Source: Heterodera schachtii (taxonomy: Eukaryota > Nematoda > Chromadorea > Rhabditida > Heteroderidae). Taken from it: 64,000 nt of DNA. Shown here one piece after another: positions 47,541 through 60,240 of the stretch (position 1 is the first letter of the stretch; the number at the start of each line of letters is the position of its first letter). The notes under the pieces were generated by a model. The model did no database searches, was not told where the DNA came from, and saw only the letters and a list, made by a program, of their open reading frames with translations. The stretch lies in the NCBI GenBank assembly GCA_023374025.1, contig SIJG01000209.1, positions 59,376-123,375 of the forward strand, given 5' to 3'. Made by a program: the position numbers and the translations under genes.

Positions 47541-48959
47541 TTCAGTCTAAATTATTTCTGTTTTGCTGCTTCCGTTTTGGCCTTCATCTAACTTCGTCTT
47601 CATCATTTATTTATTTTATTTTCTCAAATAAATTTCTCTGTTGTTCCATGTCGGACACAACAATTTTAATAATGAAAATAAATAAATAAAACATTCGAAT
47701 TCAAATGATAGGTATATTCGAAAGCACAGTCAAAATTGGAAAAAAATTAAAAATATTGTATAAATTTAAATAAATGTCATTAAAATTTTTAAATAAGCAT
47801 AATATATAGATTAAATAGCAAATGAAATTATAATTTATATGCAGAAGACTAAATACCACTAAGTCTTATTCTTCTTAATAGAATTGAATGGTTTTCAAAT
47901 ACAAACAAATTGAAATTTGAAATATTTTCAAAAAAATTATATAAATATTGGTGTTTAAATTCAATGAATGCATACGTTTGTTACGTAATATAATTATTAA
48001 CTAATAAAACATTATATTATCAGGAAAAAACTCGATCAGAAAAAATATAGAAAAAATTATAATTTTGCTTTTTACGTAATTTTTGAAAAGACCAATCTAA
48101 AAAATTACATCTGCTAATATGCTTTCCGAAAGTACGAATCTGCAGTGGTATTGAGAAAATAAATATAAAACTAAAATTGATTTAATAAATATAAGAATAA
48201 ATAGAAAAGATGTGACTGAAAAGCGTTCTAAATGCGAAATATACAAATAAATTTTCAAATTTATAAAAATAAAAAATGAAAAATTTATATTTATCATTAG
48301 TATAAAATGAAAAAATTCTTTAAAAATAAACATAAAAAATCTTAACATTATATTATAAGAAAAACTAAAAAAATTCTTACGTGTTTATAATAATAAGGCA
48401 AATTTAAATTTTATAATTGAGATCAAAAAGATGATAAGATTAAAATTAAATGTTTTTTATCTCTTTTTATAAAAACAAATAAAAACTTAAAAATAGAAAA
48501 ATAAATTAATTTAATGTTTTTAAATGTTTTGTAATCAGAACGCAAAACCAGTAATTTATAATTTGAAAAAAACTATTGAAACAAAATTAATAAAATGTTT
48601 ATTTTATTAAATTTTAAATTTTTAGCACATAATGATGACATTTAAGGACATCATACCCACCACACAAAAATGAACAACATTTGGATGACAAGATTAATTT
48701 AAATGGTAATTTTCTAATGCCAAAATTAATAATCATAGCAAAAAATATTTTTAGGCTTAATAAAATAATACTTAAAATTAATTATGGATTATTTAAATAA
48801 TTAAAAGAAACAAAATATTGAAATTCTTTCTATTCCATTGATTAAAGGATATAAGGAAAAAAATTCGTTGCTTCTAATTTAAAATTTTTATTTAAGATTA
48901 AAGGAAAAAAGTACGAAATAATTCGAAAAACTAAATAAAAATTAATTAAATTACTTAAA
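47541..48959. other. AT-rich intergenic DNA
   Basis: No gene, RNA gene or repeat recognised. Confidence 0.6.
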
Positions 48960-49067
48960 CCGTAAATCCGCTATTTGAAGGTCCGGGCATTCAATTATTT
49001 ATTTATAAATAAACATTCATAAACGGGTTTTGAATTAGAGGGGAGCCTTCAAATATCGCTATTACGG
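48960..49067. repeat. Small foldback, 22-bp arms
   Basis: CCGTAAATCCGCTATTTGAAGG inverse-matches 49046-49067 at 18 of 22 positions, with a 64-bp loop. Flanking bases do not give a clear target duplication. Confidence 0.5.
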
Positions 49068-49096
49068 TATTCGAGCTGAATCAGGCATGATCAATC

Positions 49097-49934
49097 TTCT
49101 AGGGTAATTTGGGGCGCTGATCACGAATATGACATTTATTTTTCAAAATTCTGAATCCCGAACCCGAATTCGAACAAAAATTCGAAATTCATAAATTACA
49201 AGAAAAACATATTTCTAGGGGGTTTTTGAGGTCGTTGAAAATAGTTATGACATCCATTTTGGCCAAATTCCAAAACCCTAACCCGGATTCGAACAAAAAA
49301 AAACGAGATTTAATTGACCTCATAATTATCGTAAAAAACAAAAAAAATCATTTTGACTTAATTCCTTGATTTTTAGACTTAGCTCGTCAAGAGCTTTCGA
49401 ATGAGATACCAAATTTTTCGCAAAAGGGAGCATGCGAAGACGGAGCAAGTAGTGGGGCGAGACTACGGGCTACGGAAGAAGTCCGCGCGTGATCCGCAGG
49501 CGGTTGACTGATTGGCGGGGGCCCTTCGGGCCCCCGCAGTCAACCGCCTGTGGCGCTCGTCAGACTTTTTCCTCCGCCCTCCGTCTCGCCCCACCTACTG
49601 GCCGCCGTAGTCGAGTGTGCGGCGGTTTTTTAGCGCAATAAGCAAAAAAAAATTATTTTTTTTTTAAATTAGTAGTTTACGTGCATTAGATTGTTTACAT
49701 TTTTTGAATTTTGTGGAGAACTAAATTTCCTATTTGTTCGAATCTGGGTTCGGGTTTTGGAATTTAGCCAAAATGGATGTCATAACCGTTTTCAGCGACC
49801 TTGAAAACCCCTAGAAATATGTTTTCCGTGTAATTTATGAATTTCGAATTTTTGTTCGAATTCGGGTTCGGATTTAGAATTTTGAAAAATAAATGTCATA
49901 TTCGTGATCAACCCCCCAAATTACCCTAGAAATG
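49097..49934. mobile_element. Foldback element, ~200-bp arms and GC-rich core
   Basis: The left arm 49097-49297 matches the inverse of 49732-49934 at roughly 90%, in the same AT-rich sequence with GAATTCGAACAAAAATTCG blocks. The centre (about 49425-49635) is GC-rich and itself palindromic, with TAGTGGGGCGAGAC facing GTCTCGCCCCAC. At the very middle is an almost perfect hairpin (49497-49550). There is no reading frame. It is non-autonomous and of unknown superfamily. Confidence 0.7.
49497..49550. repeat. Perfect 23-bp hairpin at foldback centre
   Basis: Outer arms CAGGCGGTTGACT (49497-49509) and AGTCAACCGCCTG (49538-49550); inner arms GCGGGGGCCC (49515-49524) and GGGCCCCCGC (49528-49537) around TTC. 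All 23 pairs match; the five bases GATTG form a one-sided bulge. It could extrude as a cruciform. Confidence 0.85.
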
Positions 49935-50127
49935 ACTTTTATTTGAAAATTTCAGGGGGGGTCACAAAACAGAAAAGTACCTTAAATCCAAATAATTTCT
50001 ATATTTTGTAAAAAAATTTGTTTTTATTAACAGAGAAATTTTTAGATATAATTATAAATGTAAGTAATTAAATTTAAATAATTTATCACATCTAATTAAT
50101 TGTTTTATAAATATTCGTATTTATAGT

Positions 50128-50340
50128 AAGTACTGTAAGGTGTAATGGCTCAACCAATCAGAGGGAGGCACCGCCCCTTCCGATCACTCCAGTGCCTTTT
50201 CTTATAGCATCATTGAATCCTTTCACAAAGTTTTGATTTTCGTTGACCCCCCCCCCCCCCCCTCACCGGACCAGGACAAAACGTCGCCGGAAAAAAATTT
50301 CAAAAAACTAGGTTTTTGAGTTGCTTTGGCAATAACTTTT
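50128..50340. repeat. CCAAT-bearing dispersed repeat, copy 2
   Basis: Matches 37258-37440 in the same orientation: TACTGTAAGGTG, then GGCTCAACCAATCAGAGGGA, then a TTTTTGAGTTG block. It contains a run of 16 C at 50247-50262. Confidence 0.55.
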
Positions 50341-53300
50341 TTGAAACTTAGCGAAAATTTTTGAATAGACAAGTTAAAGTGTAATTAATATTTATAGCTA
50401 AAACAATATTAATTACTCAAAAATAATTCATAAAAATTATAAAATTTCAGGATACTTATTAATCTTATTTTAACCGTCACCACACCGACAAAAATGAAAA
50501 AGAATCATGAAAGAGCCATTGTTTATGAAGGAATTTAAGTGGATTCAAATAGAGTCACAAAATAATCTATAAAAATGTGATAAATGAATGCACAAATGCC
50601 ATTTCTTAATTCACTTAAATAATTTAAATTTGAAAAAATTAAAACAAAATGGAAAAAATATAAAATAATAAAAAATACTTAAAAAGAGTTAATTGAAAAG
50701 TGGAATAAAATTTGTATATGACAAAAAATTCATAAATGAGAAAGTTTTACATTTTATTTAAAATAAAATATTAATATATCAAATTTTCTTAGATTCTAAA
50801 TTCACTCATTTTTCATTACTCAAAGGATTAGAAATTTCATAATCTTTAAAACAAGTAATTGACTAAATAATATAAAAAATTATTGGTTTTTATTTAGAGA
50901 AATAATGACTAAAGAATTATTAAATAAATAATCTTATTTATGCAAGGCCAAACAAAATCTTTTGTGGTCGAAATAATTGTATAAGTGTTTCAAAATTATT
51001 ACTATACTTTCACTCGCAATTGAATTTGAATAAATAAAACTACAATAAAAAGGTAATAAATTTTGTACAAAATATGGCATTATTATTTTAAAAAATTTCT
51101 ATATAAAAAATAAAAATAATGTAATTTTTATATAAAAGTCATATATTTTCGATAAAGGAAATAATAAATTTAGAATGAAAATTAAAAAATCAAAATCTAT
51201 GTACAAAAATAAAAATTTTACAAAAATTTTTTTAGTAAAAATCGTTGATTGTTTTTTCTTTAATTTTAAAATAAATTCAATATTAATTTGTATATTAGAT
51301 ATAAAAAGAGTTATAGCAAATTGCGCTTTGAGGAAACGCGCTGGCAACTTGCGAATATAAATTTTTAAAAGAATATTACATAACGAATAATGAATCAATT
51401 TAATTTAAATGATAACAAAATAAATATGCTTAATTTTGATAACAAAAAAAATATTAAAATAAAATTAAAAAAAGACAAAATCCTATTAATTAAATTTAGA
51501 TTTGCAGTAAAACACCTATATATCTTTTAACAAGCTATCCAATATTTCATTTAAAAAAATAATAAATAAAGCTATAATTAAAAGAAATTGATTATTATTT
51601 TTAACAACATTTAATTAAAAAATTAAATTAAGTTACAAATTTAAATCAAAAATTATATTATAAACAATTTTATTAATTATTTAATTGAAGAATAAATTTA
51701 TAAAACAAAATAAATTTTTTTTGCTAAACTATAAATAATTAATAGGAATATTCTTTATAAAATTTAATAAAGTAAAAGCTGAAAAAATTGCCCATCGATG
51801 TCGTAAATAGTAAAGTAAAAGAACAATTAAAGCAGATTATTTGTAAAAAAATATTTCTTTTTTTTAATTTGAGAATTCAAATATAAATTAAAAACGAAAA
51901 CATCAATGCAAAAAATATTTGATTAAAAAATTTTTTCCTTTGTTGTTTATAAATTAAAAAAACAAAAAACAACTCAAAATTTAAATTTAAAAAAATTTAA
52001 AAGAAATAGCTAAGTTTGAGATGTAGCACATCAGCTTATACTGTACAAGATTAATTGAAAAATAAATTTATACCGATTATCAGATAATTATAATTATTTA
52101 AAACATTAAATTTAAAAAATTAAAATTAACGCTGTAGATAAACAAATATTTTTTATCTGATCCTTAATACCTTTTAAATACAGCGATAGTCGAGCCCTAA
52201 AATTTTAAATGAATTTCCATTTACATTAAATATTTAATTGTACATTTAACGCTGGCGAAATGGTTGATGGTTGAAAATAAAAATGGAATTAATTTTTAAT
52301 ACAAACTAATTTAGCATTTGTTATAATTACAAAATTTAAAATTTAAGCTTAAATGATCCAAAAAATTTCTATTACAATAAATTGAATTAATGTTTTCTAT
52401 TTGTTTTTTAAATAAATAAAAATGATTTTAAAATATATATAACACTTAATTATTTATTTTTTGTAAGAAATGTGCGACAGAAATAAAATAAATCTTCAAA
52501 CGATCTTTTATTAATTACTTATAAAATTTATTTAGTCAGTTTAATCAATTTAAAAACTATATTAATTCATAAATTTTCGGTTTCGGTTTTCTGGTTAATA
52601 AAAATTTTTAATATAAATTTTTAATCAACTTTTCACTAAAAACTAAAACTGAAAAATATAAGACGTGGGGAAAAATAAGGAGTTATAATTATGAGTGTCA
52701 TCTGAAAATCTTGCTAAATCAGAACGTCATGCTCAAAAAATCAAATTTTGAGTCAAATACTAATCATTATTTTATTTTTGTATTTATTTTATTTTTGGTT
52801 TCCAATGCTCAATGCCAATATAAGATAATATTTGAATAAAATTTATTAATTTAAAATTTTCAATTAAATTTACTCATTAGAACTTTATTCGTATCCTATA
52901 TTATTTAGTTTATTCAATTTTTCATTATTTCAGCAATTTAAGCGTTAAATAAAATATTAATTGAAGTATTTTTATTTGAATATTAATCATGATTAATAAA
53001 AATATATTTATTAAATAAATTTTTTTATGGTTTTGTCACTTTTTAAAGTTTATCCAGTTAAAATTTTTCATCGTTATCTCGTTTTGTCCTTTAATTATGT
53101 ATTATTTCTTGCTTAAAAATGTCTAAATACATTATTATGTGTATAGCTCAAATAATATACTAAAAAAACAAAAAGCAATTTATTGTTATTACACTAAATT
53201 CCATCATGGATTAAAATGTTAAGAATTAATTAATTATTTTATTCTTGCAGATTGCACAACTACATTTTGTGTTGTGAATGTCTTTTTCATTTTTATTTTG

Positions 53301-56300
53301 TAATTCTAATTAGAGGCTCAAATAATATTTTTTTCATTCGGATTGTATTAATTCAATTCTTAATCTTAACCATATTGAAAATATACATATATAACTATTT
53401 ATTTTTCTTAATTATAAAGTATATATATATTTTAAAACGTATACTTATTATTGCAGATAAAGGTGATTTATAAAAAAATAATATTTCTCTTTGTTATTTT
53501 CAAATAAATATAAATGAAAATAGAAACAAAAACACGAAAATATTAATGCAGTTCGTTCTTTATAAATTAAATAAAAACAAAAAAGAATTTGATGAGAAAC
53601 AAAAGGAAAAAGAAAGTTGTGGGTTATTGAAGTAGAATATTAAACGAAAATATTAAATTTGGATTTATTCAAAACTCAAATCAATGAGAACTTATTCAAT
53701 TACGATTCAACAATCATAAAATATGAAAAATTGACTTAAAAATTAGTTTAAAAATATTGTTTATTCAAATAAGAAAGAAGGATTATTTAATTTATAACAA
53801 TTTATTAGGAATTAAAGGTAAAAAACAAAATTAATTTCACAATTGGTTTGTGTTTTTCTAACTTTAAAGCAATTTAACAAAAAATAAATAAAAGATTCCC
53901 AAATTTTTACCAAACTAAGAAAAAAAGACATAAAAAAATATATCAAATGACCGTCTCATAGGCATGAAATAAAGAGTTTAAATTTATTAATAAATATTTC
54001 AATTCAGACGTTGGATTAAAATAAATTTTATTTATTAAATAAACATATTAACTTTTAATAAAAATAAAATATTGTAATAAATTAAATAATGTCCATTTTT
54101 CATGTAAATTTTACTTTTATCAAGTAAATGCGAAATATTAATTAAAAATATATATTGTTAATAGAAAATATAATGAATAATTCTTTACTCTTTATGGTGA
54201 AATCGATACTGAGAAATTTTCGAAAAAAGCTCCTATTATTTTTAAAATATTCACAACTTCATAGACAAGAGATTATTAATTAAATATAAATAAATAAATA
54301 CCTAATATTTTTAAGACATGATGGACTCAATCCAATATCCAATCACGGAATTACTTACCTGAGCATGAGATGAAATAAAAATAGAAAAAAATGATAAGAG
54401 AAAAAGAGATAACAAATAAAAAATTAAATATTAAAAGCACTTTGACAAAATTTGTTTATAGAAAGAAACGCTACTTGAGACTGAAAGAAAAAACTAATTA
54501 AAAATAAATATAATTAAAATTATTTTCCATATCGAATGCATTTTATTTCATAAAAATATGTCGATTTTTAACAAATATATTTTTTGTTAAAATAGGTGCA
54601 AAAGTGGGGAAAAATATTATTTAATAAAAAAAATTAAAAAAAAATTAATACCTAATAAAATTAATTCGTTTAAAATACAGTTCAGAATTCGTGATGATAA
54701 AAATATAAGCTAGAAAGTAATTAATTAGAAATAAAAAAATATTTATAATTATATAAATTATATTTGTATATTTTCAAATTTTTAAACATCATTAACAAAC
54801 AACCAGACCGGAAAAAACCAATGTGCCAACAAGAGATTTAATAAAAATTTAATTATTGAGAATTTACTTAATAAAAAAGATCAATATAAATCTTAATTAA
54901 AATATCAAATTACATTATTTATTTTAAAAAAAATTTAATCATTTACATTTTAATTTCAAAATCCGAAGCTTTGTTTTTACTTAAATGTCATAGATATAAT
55001 AAAAGCAAACATCAATTTCACGTTAAGTTTCTTCATTATATTAAGACTCTTTAAAGATATAAAATATTTTTATATTAATAACAATCTTTTACTAAATAAT
55101 CCTTTTAAGATAATTTTAATTTAAAGTATATTTAATTTTCCCATTCATCTTATTTTATAATATAATTTATTTGATTTTTTTGGTGTTTTGAAAATATGTA
55201 TCTAAAAAACAAATATTCCGCAATTTTTATAAGATTATTTTATATCCATTTTATGAAATAATGGCATTTATTTTTAAAATTATAATTTTCAATAATTTGT
55301 TGATTATTTCAATTACAACCAATATTAATTCAATTAAGCTTATTGTATTTAATAAATATAGAATTTATATTAAAATAAATTTTAAATCATAATAAGTGTG
55401 AAATATGTTTATGTTTTTTTATTGATTTGCCAAAGATTTTGTGAAATTTTATCGAGATTTTTTAAGTATAAAAATATAGTTTAATTCATTTATCATTAAA
55501 TCTTGCTAAAAATAAAAGTTTTACAGAAAGTTCTTTAAATTATTGCCGATCTGCGACAAATTATTAAATCCATTTTCATATATTTTCTTTGTAATTAAAC
55601 TTATTTAGAAATTGTTTCTTAATTACTTATTTTGTTAATGGCCGTTTTTTAAACAATTTACTTTCTTAGACATTATTATGTCTATTTATGTTTACTTTTG
55701 CATTTAGATGCCTTAGTTTTTTTTAAATATAATTTATTTTATCATTCAAATTCTGCATCGAAATAAACTAAAAAAAATTAGACAAAAAAAGTTTCAAAAT
55801 AGTACTCTTTGCAAGTAGCGCTGAAATTTTTATAAGATAATTAAAAAAATTTATGTCTAAATAACTCGACAAGTTATGCAATCGAGTGAACAATTTATAG
55901 TCATGGTAAAAACATCAAATCGGCGTATCCATAATTTAGAATTTTTATTTTTCCAGTATCTTCATATGATATTCTTCTAAGGAAACTATGTTTTTTTATG
56001 TATTTATTATACAGCTTCTTTCATTATTTTAATTTTTAAATTTATTCTTGTATTTTTTTATATTAAACGTATTTAATTAAATAATTATGTTGTTTTTTTA
56101 TTTTTCTGCTTTTTACCGGGTAAACTCACTTTTCCAGCAGTACTAATTTTCATTCATATAAATATTATATATTTTTCTTTTATTTTATCATTGCATTTCC
56201 TTTTTCTTAATTATAAAAAAATATTTTAATAATTATTTCAATATAAATTTATCTTCTGACTTTTTTCCTGTTAAATAGACAGAATTTCATCGTTTATCAA

Positions 56301-57985
56301 ATTTTTTATAAAGAATTTTCATAAAATTTATTTTTGAGAATTATTCTATATTAATCAGTTTTTTCTTCAAAAATAGAAATGTGTTAAAATTTACACAATC
56401 TAACCTTGTGGTAAATTATTTTTTATTGTAATAAAAATATATTATAAGTTTTTAAGTCAATCTCTTAGTTATTTTTATTTTTTCTTTGTCTCAAATAGTA
56501 TTTAACAATTGAATTTGTTTCTTGAATTTAAATTATTAATATAATTATTTTATGCGTTTATAAATTATAATTCCCTTGTCCTTCAAAGTCTCTTTTTTAT
56601 TCTGCAGAAGTTCTATATATTTTTACTTTTTAATTAAGAACGTAAAGTTTAAATATTTTTTTATTTAATTACTATTTTTTATTTTCAATTTTCGCATTTA
56701 ATGGAAAATGGTCCAGTTTATTTGTTTTACTTTATTTTTAAAACATCTTACTCTGTTCTTATTTTAGTGTTTTGGATTTTTAATGCATATATTAGAGATT
56801 TTATTACAGAATTTCAGTAAATAAAATGAAAATTTTTAGATAGTTAGTTGAATATGCAATAATTTTTCATTTTACAGAAATGTTTTCTAAGGTATTAATC
56901 ATTTAATAAGAAATAAATTGTGAGGTCAAACTGTATCAATTAGTACTTGCAACAAAAATTTAAAAAAATTACACAAAAATTGAAACGAAAAAAAATTGTA
57001 AGTAAATGAATAAAAATTTTAAATCTTAAATTGCTAATTTATAAGGGAATTTAAAATATACATATATCTAATTGAAAATATAAATTTAAATTAAAAAATT
57101 GAGAAAGGATTATTAAAAACTGAATACAAAAGGTAAACAGATCATAGTATTATATTTGCTACATTTAATATGGTATTTAAAAATATATTAAAATCAAAAA
57201 ACCCCTTAAATAAAGAAGCAGGAAGATTCTACAACAGTTGGATAAAATATAAACAAAAAATATACATTTTCTACTATTTTGGAACAACTTAACCAGCTTA
57301 AAAAAGATAATTTCGTCAATTAATGAAAATTAAAGCAAAAAAGTTTTTTTGTGAGGAAAAGATGAGTTTTAGCGAAATTAATCAAAAATAAATTAAACAA
57401 AAATATGATTCAGCAGAACGAAAGCATTAAAAAAGTAATAAATGATTGGAACAGAATTAAAATATTTAATATATTTTTTTAATTTTTTAAAACTCGAATA
57501 AGATTCAAAACATTAATCATAGAAAATATAAAAATAAAAAAATTTAACAGATAAAAAGAAAATCAATTGCAAAAAGAATTAGAAAATAAATGAGTTTCAA
57601 AAATGACATCAAAATTCATATTTTATGTATAAAATACAATTAATTAAATAAAAACACTTAATTGCAATTATACTGAAAGAGAATTATATTCTTTCAATTT
57701 TTAACAAATTTTGTGCTGAAAGAGAATGGAGAATGGAAACCTTCAATCTTCATTAAAACAGTTATATATTTATCAAATAAGACTAAAAAAATATAAGAAA
57801 TTCAATTGATTAATTAAAATAAATGATTAACAAATGCATAAAAATTAATTACGTAAAAGTATACAATTAAAAAAAATTATGAATGCTTTGAAAAAAAATT
57901 AAAAAACCATTTCTTAAACTCACACAGTTTAAATAAAAAATAATAATTTTAGTTAACAAAAAACAACAAAAAATGCTGTAAATAA
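50341..57985. other. AT-rich intergenic DNA
   Basis: About 7.6 kb with no supported gene. The short open frames here are made of AT-rich codons (Lys, Asn, Ile, Phe, Tyr, Leu) and look random. No clear repeat pair was found. Confidence 0.5.
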
Positions 57986-58291
57986 ATGAATAAAGCATTC
58001 TTGCTAATTGGTCACATCCATCCATACTTAAATGGAAACGGGCGTACAGCCGAGAATTGCAAAAAGAATAGAAATGTTATTGAGAAAAAATATATTAAAA
58101 ATGCAATTAATAGAACACATAATGATAGGATAGTACAATTATTACCAAGTCATCAAAAAAATACATCTTTAAATTATTCAAAAGTGGTAAAAAATAAAAA
58201 TTACAAATATAAAAAACCAATTAAAATAATAATAAATACTGACAAAAATGAATTAGCGATTTCCTTTTTTAAAACCCTGCCCCAAAAATAG
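57986..58291 (+). pseudogene. Fic-motif fragment (HPYLNGNGRTA)
   Basis: A 101-codon frame from an ATG. Residues 8-22 read IGHIHPYLNGNGRTA, a close match to the Fic active-site motif HxFx(D/E)GNGRxxR. Fic proteins transfer AMP or related groups to hydroxyl side chains, and the His is catalytic. The DNA for this stretch is distinctly less AT-rich than the rest. The match stops after it: the second Arg of the motif is Glu, the D/E position is Asn, and residues 24-101 are Lys/Asn/Ile-rich with no Fic features. No other Fic segment is visible within a few hundred bases. It is best read as a gene fragment or single decayed exon; function is unlikely. Confidence 0.35.
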
Positions 58292-59494
58292 AAAATCAAA
58301 AAATTTGGGATAATAATATTTTATGGGAACAATATTTTTGGGGTAGTGAATTTAAAGGGTAGAAAAATATTTATGAATTAATAAATTACAAAAAAGAAAA
58401 ATGTACATATTTCTTTCGGTCCATATGACTTTTCAGCTAAGTTCAATCCTTCTAAGTATTTCAGTTTATTTCCATTTTTTTTTCAAATTTCTGTTCTTGG
58501 TTAAATGCTAAAAAAATAAAATAGTGTAACTATTTTAAATTTTTGGAATGCTTTCTTAATTTATTTATTGCACGTTTGCAGTTAATGGACCATATTTTTC
58601 TTCAAAATTCAATTTTTTATGATAAATTTCTTTGTTATTGCATAAGCAAATTTATTTTTGATTATAATTTTTCTTGTGATTATTTTGCTTAATGTCCACT
58701 TTTTGGTTTGTTAAAAATTATTTTTATATGAATTTTTGAAGAAAAAACAATCAAACTCATTAAATTGAAAAAATACCAATATTAAAAAAGTGAACAACAA
58801 ATGAATTAAAAAGAATTCTATTGTTTTGTCTAAATAAAATAAAATGAAATATCCAATAATATGATAATATTCTAAAAATTAATTTCAATGGATCGCTCCA
58901 GAAGCAGAAAAATATGAAGCTCAATTGATTAGAATTATAATTAATTTTATATTTTAATGCAATTGAAATAAACGGAAAAAGAACAAAAAGATCCGCCGTC
59001 CAAATTATAAACAATAAATTAAAAATGTAAGATAATTCAACCTAACAAAAAAAACGTAAAAATAATTATAAAAAATGATAAAATATTCTTAGAAATCTCG
59101 ATTTTTGCTTTGTTAAAAATTAAATCGCTAAGAAACTTAAAAATAATATTTTTTATATTTTAATGAAGCAAATCAAATTCAGTAATAATAATCTATTAAG
59201 AAAACATAAAAATATCATTATTCAATTCATCCAGCATTCAATCAAAAACAGACGAGTGGACGAGAATTAAAAGATACAATTAAATAAATCATGTATAAGT
59301 TAAACTAAATATAATTAAAAATAATTATAGGAAGAAATATCGCGATTTTTCTTACATAAATAAATGATCCCTACAAATAACAAAAAAGAATAATAAAAAA
59401 CGATTAATACAAATAGAAAAAAAATTAAATGATTTTAATTGAAATAAATGGTCACAAACAGAAGAAATATGAAAATTATTTAATTTTTAATAAA
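58292..59494. other. AT-rich intergenic DNA
   Basis: Nothing coding or repeated was recognised. Confidence 0.6.
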
Positions 59495-59970
59495 TAGGGA
59501 CCGGATTTATATGGATTTCTAATCTATTTTTTTGTTTGCACCATCCATTTCGGCCTAAAAACCACGTAAATAGTATTTTTAGCTTTGATTGATGCTTCTA
59601 GGATGCATTTTTATTTCCATATTTTTACATATTTTAGATTTTTATCCATATTTCCATATTTTACATCCATATTTCTGCATTTTCACAAAAAAAAAAAACG
59701 AAAAAGGCACACATAATGATGGAAAAATTTTTGGAAATTTTTGAAAATAAACCAAAAACAAAAGTATCAAATTCTATACTTTATGTATTAAGATTTCACG
59801 ACAAAAAAAAAACTCAAAAATTCAAACCAATTTTCAGAAACTTTGGTTCTTGTCCATATTTTCGTATTTTTTGTCCATATTTCAGCGTTTTCGTCCATTT
59901 TTTGCGATTTTTTCGAGTATATTATAATCCATATTTTGGTTTTTTTTTGTCCATATAAATCCGGTCCCTA
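59495..59970. mobile_element. hAT-like MITE, 476 bp
   Basis: TAGGGACCGGATTTATATGG opens the element and its exact inverse closes it. The flanks TAATAAA and TAATAAG could be an imperfect target duplication. The interior is a run of TCCATATTT-type motifs pointing the same way. No transposase is present. A related end is at 30505-30575. Confidence 0.7.
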
Positions 59971-60129
59971 TAATAAGCTAAAAATTCACGCTGATAGGAA
60001 GCCCTTTCTCATTAATTTTCGATGAATTTTTACGTAGATAAAAAAAATTTAAGTAAGATGAAAAAATGAAAGATGGTAACGGAAGATTGTCGGACCAGGC
60101 CGTTTTCGCGTGGGCCGTTTTGGCGTGGA

Positions 60130-60240
60130 GCTAGTTTTTGAACTATAAGTTTTTTTATTGTTAACCAAATCCAACATTCTTGGTATCATTCGATAGCCCT
60201 AAATATTTTTTATTAATCTGCAAAATTGCGAAAATTTTCG
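60130..60240. repeat. CGATAGCTC-family repeat, single arm
   Basis: Shares the GTATCATTCGATAGCxCT core and its left flank layout with 3590-3695, 5935-6035 and the arms at 9683-9951. Preceded by a less AT-rich stretch (60070-60135) with GCCGTTTTCGCGTGGGCCGT. Confidence 0.4.

Noticed and set aside
51099..53473. Short hydrophobic frames (60-100 codons)
   Set aside because: They consist of Phe, Ile, Leu, Lys, Asn and Tyr as expected from random AT-rich DNA, with no motif or repeat support.
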